NCBI GenBank assembly: GCA_030684395.1
Contig: JAUXTT010000044.1
Span: forward strand, 1 to 64,000
DNA length: 64,000 nt
Direction of reading: 5' to 3'
DNA from: Bacteroidota bacterium
GTDB lineage: Bacteria; Bacteroidota; Bacteroidia; B-17B0; Aurantibacillaceae
The notes below the pieces were generated by a model that was given only the letters and a program-made list of their open reading frames with translations, had not been told where the DNA came from and searched no databases. The position numbers and the translations under genes are program-made. Of the stretch, positions 1 through 6,921 are shown in pieces. Position 1 is the first letter of the stretch, and every line of letters begins with the position of its first letter.

Positions 1-659
1 TAGTTGCTCTCCAGCAGAGCTAATGTCCTCTTCTGATCTACGTTGCTATAATAACAATTGTTTTTTAGAAAAACACCAACTATTTTTTGCACCATTACCT
101 TTAAAACAAAAGCTTTTTCCTCAGAGAGGTTCTCCCTGGCATCAGGAATTGCAACTGGTATTTCCTTGATCTCACTTGTTACAGCAGGCGTCTCTTTTAT
201 CTCCCGTATAACAACAGGTATCTTTTTAATCTCCTTTTCTACTTCATCATGCACCGTTTTATTTCCTTTGCCCAACATGGCAGCTCTTACCGATTGTGGC
301 TCATCCAATTTCAACTGAGCTACTGTGTTGAATAACCAAAAGATACGACCTTTAAATTCTTTTTCAAGTTGAGATATGAATTCTTCAAAATCATCCGCCA
401 GCTTCCGCAGCATAATGTCTGTAAACGGTGTATTCACTCTGAAATAAAGGGAAGAATTCATATGCACCTCTATATGCCCCACCTTCACTTCATAAGAAAG
501 TAAAAATTCTATGATTCGTCCTTTAAGACCGGCAGCATACAGTTCAGCGCTTGATTCATAGATGAGTAAAAGCTGTCGTTGTGTACCTATTTCAGGTAAA
601 GACACCCTGTTTTCAACATCATCTTTTATTGCTGGTCTTTCGTTTATTAGTGGAGTCAT
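1..659 (-). CDS. Hypothetical protein, C-terminus beyond window
   Basis: An open frame runs on the minus strand from an ATG at 659 to the left edge without a stop, giving at least 219 residues. I do not recognise the family. There is no signal peptide or membrane segment, and the N-terminal 100 residues look like a soluble alpha/beta fold. Around residues 135-165 there are three imperfect 10-residue units beginning EIKKIPVV, EIKETPAV and EIKEIPVA, probably an extended charged linker. The visible C-terminal part is helical and Lys/Leu-rich. It starts 33 bases after the rimO stop and on the same strand, so it may be read through from rimO. A cytosolic location is inferred only from the lack of export signals. 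Confidence 0.7.
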   Translation of the reverse strand, partial: MTPLINERPAIKDDVENRVSLPEIGTQRQLLLIYESSAELYAAGLKGRIIEFLLSYEVKVGHIEVHMNSSLYFRVNTPFTDIMLRKLADDFEEFISQLEKEFKGRIFWLFNTVAQLKLDEPQSVRAAMLGKGNKTVHDEVEKEIKKIPVVIREIKETPAVTSEIKEIPVAIPDARENLSEEKAFVLKVMVQKIVGVFLKNNCYYSNVDQKRTLALLESN

Positions 660-691
660 TTAAGTTTTTGATTGAAAGAAAAAAATTATAA

Positions 692-2008
692 TTAACTAAC
701 AACTTCCCCATAAAGGTCAAAGTCATTCGCATCATTGATCTTAATGTTCGCAAAATCACCTTGTCTCAGGTAAGTATCCTTATCAGCTTTCACCAATACT
801 TCATTATCTACGTCAGGGCTATCGAACTCGGTACGACCGATAAAGTATTCACCTTCTTTTCTGTCGATAAGTGTTTTGAAAGTCTGACCAATTTTATCCT
901 GATTTAATCCGAAAGAAATTTCCTGTTGAATTTTCATTACTGCATCGGCACGCTCTTTCTTTACTTTTTCTTTCACATCATCTTTCAATAAATGTGCGTG
1001 TGTATTTTCTTCGTGTGAGTATGTAAAGATTCCTAAACGTTCAAATTTACTTTCTTCAACCCAACGTAGCATTTCTTCATGGTCTTTCTCTGTCTCACCA
1101 GGGTAACCTGCAATTAGTGTGGTACGCAATGCAATGCCCGGTACTTTATCACGAATCTGTTTTACAAGATCTAAACTCTTTTGTTTGGTAATTCCCCTGC
1201 GCATACTCTTCAGCATATTATCACTGATGTGCTGCAAAGGCATATCCAGGTAATTACACACATTCGGATATTTTTTCATTATATCCAATACTTCCATCGG
1301 AAAACCACTTGGAAATGCGTAATGCAAACGAATCCAGTCAATACCATCCACGTTTGCCAACTCCTCAACCAATCTTGCAAGTTCGCGTTTTTTATAAGTA
1401 TCCAAACCATAATAGGTAAGGTCCTGCGCTATCATCAATAACTCTTTTGTTCCGTTCGATGCTAATTTTTTAGCACGATTCACCAATTCTTCAATAGGAA
1501 CAGAAACGTGTGCGCCACGCATTAACGGGATTGCACAGAAACTACACGGGCGATCGCAACCCTCCGAAATTTTAAAATATGCATAATGATTTGGAGTAGT
1601 AAGCAAACGCTCTCCCACCAATTCATGTTTATAATCAGCTTTTAACGTTTTTAAGATCCTTGGAAGTTCACGTGTACCAAAGTATGCATCCACTTCCGGA
1701 ATTTCCTTTTCCAGATCGGCTTTGTATCTTTCGCTTAAACACCCTGTAACATAAATTTTTTCAACTTCACCTACTTTTTTTGCTTCCACATATTTCAGGA
1801 TCATATCAATACTTTCCTGTTTTGCATTATCTACAAATCCACAGGTGTTAATAATCACAATCTGGTTATCATCATCCTCACGTTCATGCGCCACATCAAA
1901 ATTATTTGCTTTTAACTGGCCCATCAGTACTTCACTATCAACCAGATTTTTGCTGCAACCCAATGTCACAACATTTACTTTGTTTTTCTTTAACGTCTTT
2001 GTTTTCAT
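692..2008 (-). CDS. rimO: Ribosomal protein uS12 methylthiotransferase RimO
   Basis: Radical-SAM enzyme that adds a methylthio group to the conserved aspartate of ribosomal protein S12. From the ATG at 2008 it is 438 residues, close to the E. coli length. The N-terminal MTTase domain shows TLGCSKNLVDSE with cysteines at about 18, 56 and 90, which ligate the auxiliary cluster. The radical-SAM motif CDRPCSFC lies at 151-158, and the C-terminal 65 residues fit a TRAM domain. The frame stays open upstream to a TTG at 2053, but a -7 promoter box (2017-2024) lies inside that extension, so the ATG at 2008 is the better start. RimO versus MiaB: the CSKNLVDSE signature favours RimO. Confidence 0.95.
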   Translation of the reverse strand: MKTKTLKKNKVNVVTLGCSKNLVDSEVLMGQLKANNFDVAHEREDDDNQIVIINTCGFVDNAKQESIDMILKYVEAKKVGEVEKIYVTGCLSERYKADLEKEIPEVDAYFGTRELPRILKTLKADYKHELVGERLLTTPNHYAYFKISEGCDRPCSFCAIPLMRGAHVSVPIEELVNRAKKLASNGTKELLMIAQDLTYYGLDTYKKRELARLVEELANVDGIDWIRLHYAFPSGFPMEVLDIMKKYPNVCNYLDMPLQHISDNMLKSMRRGITKQKSLDLVKQIRDKVPGIALRTTLIAGYPGETEKDHEEMLRWVEESKFERLGIFTYSHEENTHAHLLKDDVKEKVKKERADAVMKIQQEISFGLNQDKIGQTFKTLIDRKEGEYFIGRTEFDSPDVDNEVLVKADKDTYLRQGDFANIKINDANDFDLYGEVVS

Positions 2009-2016
2009 TTGCGCTG

Positions 2017-2024
2017 CAAAGATA
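2017..2024 (-). promoter_or_regulatory. rimO -7 box (TATCTTTG)
   Basis: On the minus strand TATCTTTG matches the Bacteroidota -7 consensus TAnnTTTG. It ends only 8 bases before the rimO ATG, so the transcript would have almost no leader. No convincing -33 TTG is seen at the usual distance. Confidence 0.55.
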
Positions 2025-2123
2025 CCAAATTTTTGAAGGACTTTATTGCACAACTATATAGTGATAGTTAATATGTTAAAATTACTTCTCTGATATACTT
2101 TATGGCAATTTGCACATTATAAA

Positions 2124-2131
2124 TACATTTG
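2124..2131 (+). promoter_or_regulatory. -7 box of first TPR histidine kinase
   Basis: TACATTTG matches TAnnTTTG and sits 43 bases before the ATG at 2175, in the divergent gap with rimO. No clear -33 element at standard spacing. Confidence 0.45.
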
Positions 2132-2174
2132 TGCAAATAATATTAAATCAAAGGCTAAAAATCAAAACAACATC

Positions 2175-4133
2175 ATGAAATTAAGGATTGTGGCTTTTTA
2201 TATCAGTTGTTTTTTTACTCTATTCGGGCTGAATGCTCAAAACAGGGCAATTGACAGTCTCAAAACACTTCTAAAAAAAACAAAAAGTGATTCTGCGAGG
2301 GTGGAGATCTTAAACTCACTTAGTTATAATCTTGGAACTATAGACCTTGAACAAGGGCAGAGTTATGGAAAACAAGCTGCTGTTCTGTCCGAAAAAATTG
2401 GTTTTAAAAAAGGTCTTTGTCATGCCTATAATAATATTGGGATTATATACGACCAAAAGGGGATGGGCGACTCAGCCATGTTCTATTATAACAAATCTCT
2501 GGAAATGTCGACAAAATTGGGAAACCATCACCTGCAAGCCAGCGGATTAAGTAACATAGGTTTTATACATTGGAGCCAGGGCGATTACGACAAAGCACTC
2601 GATTATACACTAAAAGCACTCGCCATACTTGATACCGGTACTAATTATATTGCAACAGCAAATGCCATTGAGCATGTGGCCATGATCTATTATGATTTGA
2701 GTGATTATAAAAATTCAATTAAATTCCATCGTCAGGCTATTAATATATATGCTAAGTCCAATGATGAAGCTCATATTGGAAATGTATATTGCAACCTGGC
2801 ACTTAATTACCTCGAATCGAGCAAGGATAGTATGATCTATTACCTAAAAAAAGGAGAAACGATTTTTTTGAAGTATAAGGATCATTGGGCTTTGGGACAC
2901 GTATATAACAATATTGGAGGTGTATACCTGGAAATGGATAATTTCGATCCTGCACTTACCTATTTATATAAGGCCCGACAGGAACATAATATAGTTGGAG
3001 ACGACAGAGGAATGTGTGCCACCCAAATGAGTTTGGGTGTAACATGGCTTTATAAAAACCGACCTGAGATTGCCAAAAACCATATAGATACTGCTATTGC
3101 CATGTCCTCTAAAATGGATATGAAAGAAAGTCTTGCCGAAGCCTACCACAATTATGCTCTTATTTATTCACACCTGGGCGTTCTCGATTCGGTAACCAAA
3201 TACCTAAGTAAGGAAAGTGAAATCAAAGACAGCATTTTCAGCATGGATAAAACACAAGCAATTGCGGATATACAAACCAAATACGATACAGAAAAAAAGG
3301 ACCTGGAAATTGCCAAACAAAAAGCAGAACTCGAGTCGAAAGAGAATGAAAAAAAACGCAGGGAAACACTCATTATTGCTTTGATAGTATTGGTTGTGTT
3401 AATTATAATACTTGGGTACTTTATTTATTCGCGCAATAAAATCAAACAGAGAGCTCAAATGGATAAGGAACTTGCTTTTCAACGTGAGGTTCGTTCAAAA
3501 GCAGTAATAGAAGCCGAAGAGAAAGAACGCAGGAGAATTGCACAAGACTTACACGACGGAGTAGGGCAGATTTTATCAGCAGCCAAACTTAATTTGAGTG
3601 GACTGGAAGATAAATTGAAGCTTGAAAACCCTGAACAATCTATTTTATTAAGTAATGCTCTCGAATTAGTTAATGACTCTGTAAAAGAAGTGCGTTCCGT
3701 ATCGCATAATATGATGCCTAACACTCTTATTAAGTTGGGACTTGCAAGTGCTATACGCGAGTTCATTACAAAAATAGGATCAGTTCCAAATTTAAAAATC
3801 GACTTACAAATTGTAGGCATGGAAGAACGGCTCCATTCCACAGTTGAAACTGTTCTTTATCGTGTGATACAGGAAGTTGTTGCCAACATTATAAAGCATG
3901 CTAAAGCCAATGAAATCAGTATGCAGCTCATCCGGCATGACAACGAACTTACTATTATGATTGAAGATAACGGTGTTGGATTCGATAAAAACAATGTTAC
4001 TCAATTTGAAGGAATCGGTTTAAAAAACATTATTTCAAGGGTCGAATTTTTAAACGGGAATGTAGATTTTGATTCTACTCCGGGTCAGGGAACTACCGTT
4101 GTAATTGAAATTCCTATACTCCCAACAACCTAA
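2175..4133 (+). CDS. TPR-containing sensor histidine kinase (HisKA_3 family)
   Basis: Membrane histidine kinase of 652 residues. Order: signal peptide (about 1-22, ending NAQ), a periplasmic array of TPR-like helical hairpins (about 40-350), a coiled-coil linker rich in K/E, one membrane helix (about 399-420), then a NarX/LytS-like HisKA_3 domain with the phospho-acceptor His near 460 (RIAQDLHDGVGQ) and a C-terminal HATPase domain (DNGVGFD, GIGLKNI). HisKA_3 kinases normally pair with LuxR-type response regulators, but none is adjacent. The next gene (4229) is a paralogue with an almost identical kinase half and a diverged TPR half. The stimulus is unknown; TPRs imply a protein or peptide signal (inference). 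Confidence 0.9.
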   Translation: MKLRIVAFYISCFFTLFGLNAQNRAIDSLKTLLKKTKSDSARVEILNSLSYNLGTIDLEQGQSYGKQAAVLSEKIGFKKGLCHAYNNIGIIYDQKGMGDSAMFYYNKSLEMSTKLGNHHLQASGLSNIGFIHWSQGDYDKALDYTLKALAILDTGTNYIATANAIEHVAMIYYDLSDYKNSIKFHRQAINIYAKSNDEAHIGNVYCNLALNYLESSKDSMIYYLKKGETIFLKYKDHWALGHVYNNIGGVYLEMDNFDPALTYLYKARQEHNIVGDDRGMCATQMSLGVTWLYKNRPEIAKNHIDTAIAMSSKMDMKESLAEAYHNYALIYSHLGVLDSVTKYLSKESEIKDSIFSMDKTQAIADIQTKYDTEKKDLEIAKQKAELESKENEKKRRETLIIALIVLVVLIIILGYFIYSRNKIKQRAQMDKELAFQREVRSKAVIEAEEKERRRIAQDLHDGVGQILSAAKLNLSGLEDKLKLENPEQSILLSNALELVNDSVKEVRSVSHNMMPNTLIKLGLASAIREFITKIGSVPNLKIDLQIVGMEERLHSTVETVLYRVIQEVVANIIKHAKANEISMQLIRHDNELTIMIEDNGVGFDKNNVTQFEGIGLKNIISRVEFLNGNVDFDSTPGQGTTVVIEIPILPTT

Positions 4134-4192
4134 TTCTGAAGGATAAATTTCCTTTCTCACTAATTGAGTATTTCACCTTTGAAGGAAAAGTG

Positions 4193-4200
4193 TACTTTTG
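4193..4200 (+). promoter_or_regulatory. -7 box of second TPR histidine kinase
   Basis: TACTTTTG matches TAnnTTTG and lies 28 bases before the ATG at 4229. It suggests the second kinase has its own promoter rather than depending only on read-through from the first. Confidence 0.45.
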
Positions 4201-4228
4201 CATGAAGTTTTTAAATTAATCACAAAAA

Positions 4229-6223
4229 ATGCGAAGCAAGTATTTTCTCGGTCTTATTATAGGGATATTCCTGATTTTATTACCTGCTATTTCTTCCTCG
4301 CAAAATACTTTTGTAGATAGTTTAATTAAAGCAGTTCAAAAACAGGGCATTCACGACACAGTTAAGATCAAATTATATGGTGATATTAGCTGGGAATTAA
4401 TTGGAAGTGATATTACTAAAGCCCTTGATTATGCTAATAAGGAACTTGAACTTGCCACAAAAACAAAACGTAAAGCAGACATCGCACAGGCAGAAAGCGA
4501 CATCGGGAATATCTACAACCGGAAAACCAGCTACGATACCGCACTTATTCACTACAACAAAGCACTTGATCTCCGGAAAGAACTAAAGCAGGATGTTAAA
4601 ATTGCCGGTGTTTACTCCAATATTGCCACGGTTTTGATGCGTCAGAGTAAATTTGAAAAAGCAATTGATATAAATTTTAAATCCCTTAAAATATTTGAAC
4701 AAATCGGAGACGAGGGAAAGCAAGCTACGATTTTAGGTAATATCGGCAATTTGTATTACGAACTTGAGCAGAACAAGTCGGCAGAAGTTTTTTTTAAGAA
4801 AGGATTAGTACTTGCCCGCAAAGCCAAATTTACAGTTATAGAAGGAAATATTTTGGTAAATCTTGGCGGACTAAAATTTGAAACCGGTGTCATAAACGAT
4901 TCTGTTGTAAATGCCCAACAATTAGATTCTGCACTCTATTATTTTCTTGAAGCAGAGAAGATTTTAAGTGCTAACAATGCTTTATATAATTTAGGAGTGG
5001 TTTACAATAACCTTGGGCGTATTTATACGGAGAAGAAAGACCTGAATAAAGCCCTTTCCTTTTATGAAGAAGGTTTAAAAAACCGCGAGGCACTTGAAGA
5101 CACTTATGGCATGGGTCTTTCTTATATGAATATAGGGGAAGTGGAAAAACAAAAAAAGAATTGGAATAAAAGCATTGAATATTTAAACAAAGCCGAAGCA
5201 ATCTTTCGTACTACAAATAATTTCCTCAACTTAAAACAAGCTTATGGTAAGCTTGCTGAAGCTTATGAAGGGAAACAGGATCTCACTTCATCTCTGAAAT
5301 ACTATCAATTATATTCCAACTATAAGGATTCTATCTATAACGAAACCAACTCTGAAAAATTTGCAGAGATGCAAACTAAATACGAAAGCGAAAAAAAAGA
5401 CCTGGAAATTGCCAAGCAAAATGCAGAATTGATAGCCAACGAAAATGAAAAAAAACGCAGAGAAACATTTATAATAGCGTTGGGTGCTTTGCTTGTACTC
5501 ACTATTGCCCTGGGTTATTTTATTTATTCGCGCAATAAGATCAAAGAAAAAGCACGCCTGTCCGCAGAAATTGCCAACCAAAAAGAGATCCGTTCAAAAG
5601 CCGTAATTGAAGCGGAAGAAAAAGAACGCAGACGTATTGCACAGGATTTGCACGATGGTGTAGGGCAAATTTTATCAGCAGCAAAACTTAATTTAAGCGG
5701 ACTCGAATCTAAACTAAAATTGGATAATGTAGAACAGTCATCCCTTCTTGCAAATGCTCTGGAATTAGTAAACGACTCGGTAAAAGAAGTACGTGCTGTA
5801 TCACATAATATGATGCCAAATACATTAATCAAGCTTGGTTTGGCAAGTGCTGTAAGAGAATTTATTACCAAAATTGGTACGATTCCTAATCTCAAAATTG
5901 ATTTACAAATTGTAGGTTTGGATGAACGTTTGGAAAATACCATTGAAACTGTTTTATATCGTGTGATACAGGAAGTGGTATCCAATATTATAAAACACGC
6001 AAAAGCCAATCACATTAGCATGCAATTAATCAAACATGATGGTGAGCTTACTATAATGATAGAGGATAATGGGGTTGGTTTTGACAAAAAAAACCTGGAT
6101 AAATTTGAAGGTATAGGTTTAAAAAACATCATTTCAAGGGTTGAATTTTTGAACGGGCATGTTGAGTTTGATTCCACTCCCGGGCAAGGAACTACTGTTG
6201 TGGTTGAAGTACCGCTCATCTAA
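4229..6223 (+). CDS. TPR-containing sensor histidine kinase, paralogue
   Basis: 664-residue paralogue of the preceding gene: signal peptide (1-25), TPR-like repeats (about 45-370), a coiled-coil linker, a membrane helix (about 412-434), HisKA_3 with the His near 475 (DLHDGVGQILSAAK) and HATPase (DNGVGFDKKN). Long stretches of the kinase half match the upstream copy residue for residue, and the shared DNA shows the same. The TPR half aligns only loosely. This pattern fits a tandem duplication followed by divergence of the sensor, or by gene conversion of the kinase half. The two could heterodimerise or phosphorylate the same distant regulator (inference). Its own -7 box lies at 4193. Confidence 0.9.
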   Translation: MRSKYFLGLIIGIFLILLPAISSSQNTFVDSLIKAVQKQGIHDTVKIKLYGDISWELIGSDITKALDYANKELELATKTKRKADIAQAESDIGNIYNRKTSYDTALIHYNKALDLRKELKQDVKIAGVYSNIATVLMRQSKFEKAIDINFKSLKIFEQIGDEGKQATILGNIGNLYYELEQNKSAEVFFKKGLVLARKAKFTVIEGNILVNLGGLKFETGVINDSVVNAQQLDSALYYFLEAEKILSANNALYNLGVVYNNLGRIYTEKKDLNKALSFYEEGLKNREALEDTYGMGLSYMNIGEVEKQKKNWNKSIEYLNKAEAIFRTTNNFLNLKQAYGKLAEAYEGKQDLTSSLKYYQLYSNYKDSIYNETNSEKFAEMQTKYESEKKDLEIAKQNAELIANENEKKRRETFIIALGALLVLTIALGYFIYSRNKIKEKARLSAEIANQKEIRSKAVIEAEEKERRRIAQDLHDGVGQILSAAKLNLSGLESKLKLDNVEQSSLLANALELVNDSVKEVRAVSHNMMPNTLIKLGLASAVREFITKIGTIPNLKIDLQIVGLDERLENTIETVLYRVIQEVVSNIIKHAKANHISMQLIKHDGELTIMIEDNGVGFDKKNLDKFEGIGLKNIISRVEFLNGHVEFDSTPGQGTTVVVEVPLI

Positions 6224-6253
6224 TTAATAATTATTAATTTAAAATTATTAATT
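6222..6253 (+). terminator. AT-only inverted repeat after second kinase
   Basis: AATTAATAATT at 6222-6232 and AATTATTAATT at 6243-6253 form 11-base arms that begin at the stop codon. The stem has no G or C, so a terminator role is weakly supported. Confidence 0.25.
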
Positions 6254-6321
6254 GTGTTTTTTGACCTAAATCAAAATAGGTTAACTTTCGAAAAATCTGT
6301 TTCAATTATCGCATTTATACT

Positions 6322-6329
6322 TATCTTTG
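6322..6329 (+). promoter_or_regulatory. -7 box of HTH gene (TATCTTTG)
   Basis: Exact TAnnTTTG match 16 bases before the ATG at 6346. It is followed by a small AT-rich dyad, TATC-TTTGATAAGATAA, at the presumed transcription start, a plausible operator for autoregulation. Confidence 0.5.
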
Positions 6330-6345
6330 ATAAGATAATTCGGAT

Positions 6346-6729
6346 ATGAACCTTAAGAATAAAATATTACGTCTTCTTCAGGAAAAGAAGTTTACGTACA
6401 AGCAACTCGCAGAACATCTTAATATTACTGAAAACCAGTTGGATCATGCTTTGGAAACCAAAACGTTGGAAGTAAGAACACTTGAGTTGATTTCCAAAGA
6501 ATTACGTATTCCACTTTATAGTTTTTTCAGGGATCCTTCTGCTATGCAACATTATATGGCTTCGTACACCGAACCTTATTACAACGTAAATATATGGAGC
6601 GATCAGGAGGTTAAATACAAATCTGAAATAGGCACTTTAAGAGAACAGATTGAAGAATTGAAAGCAGAACTTGTAAGAAAAGAGCAGTTGATTGAGGCGT
6701 TAGAGGGACAAATGAAAGGGCATAAATAA
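6346..6729 (+). CDS. Small helix-turn-helix protein with C-terminal coiled coil
   Basis: 127 residues, acidic-basic mixed, no export signal. Residues 1-60 look like an XRE-type helix-turn-helix: an ILRLLQEKKFTYKQLAEHLNI helix pair, a recognition segment around residues 27-35 (TENQLDHAL), then LELISKELRIPLYSFFR. Residues 90-125 are a heptad-like coiled coil (REQIEELKAELVRKEQ), probably for dimerisation. A tyrosine-rich stretch (YMASYTEPYYNVN) links the two. It is likely a DNA-binding regulator. It lies 122 bases after the second kinase with its own promoter box, so a functional link to the kinases is possible but not shown. Confidence 0.75.
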   Translation: MNLKNKILRLLQEKKFTYKQLAEHLNITENQLDHALETKTLEVRTLELISKELRIPLYSFFRDPSAMQHYMASYTEPYYNVNIWSDQEVKYKSEIGTLREQIEELKAELVRKEQLIEALEGQMKGHK

Positions 6730-6780
6730 TGTTTGCAAGAAAACACCAATTTCGTCGTTGAGCTCATAAAAAAATGTTTA

Positions 6781-6870
6781 TCCCAACGATTCTTTCGGGA
6801 CTGTGTTTTTTTATTTCACTCGCTTTGAACTTGACGATTTCTTATCAAACATTTTAGTTTTTGTAGACAT
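6781..6870 (-). other. Gap 6730-6921: palindrome-like repeat and possible 19-aa ORF
   Basis: This 192-base gap has two things of note. TCCCAACGATTCTTTCGGGA at 6781-6800 is a degenerate member of the TCCC...GGGA palindrome class seen elsewhere in the window. On the minus strand an ATG at 6870 opens a 19-codon frame (MSTKTKMFDKKSSSSKRVK) ending at 6811, preceded by a purine-rich AAAGGA. It is very basic. Nothing shows that it is translated. Confidence 0.2.
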
Positions 6871-6921
6871 TGTTTATTCCTTTATTTATTTTAAATTATA
6901 CTTAACCCAATTCGGAACACT

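Noticed and set aside
58-318. Plus-strand frame of 86 codons
   Set aside because: It is opposite the longer minus-strand gene that starts at 659, has low-complexity Ser/Ile/Thr runs and no start signal.
2009-2053. N-terminal extension of rimO to a TTG
   Set aside because: It contains a -7 promoter box and codes for residues absent from the family.
3479-3841. Minus-strand frames inside the histidine kinase genes (also 5524-6009)
   Set aside because: Mirror frames of the conserved kinase domain; the plus-strand codons show the conserved motifs.
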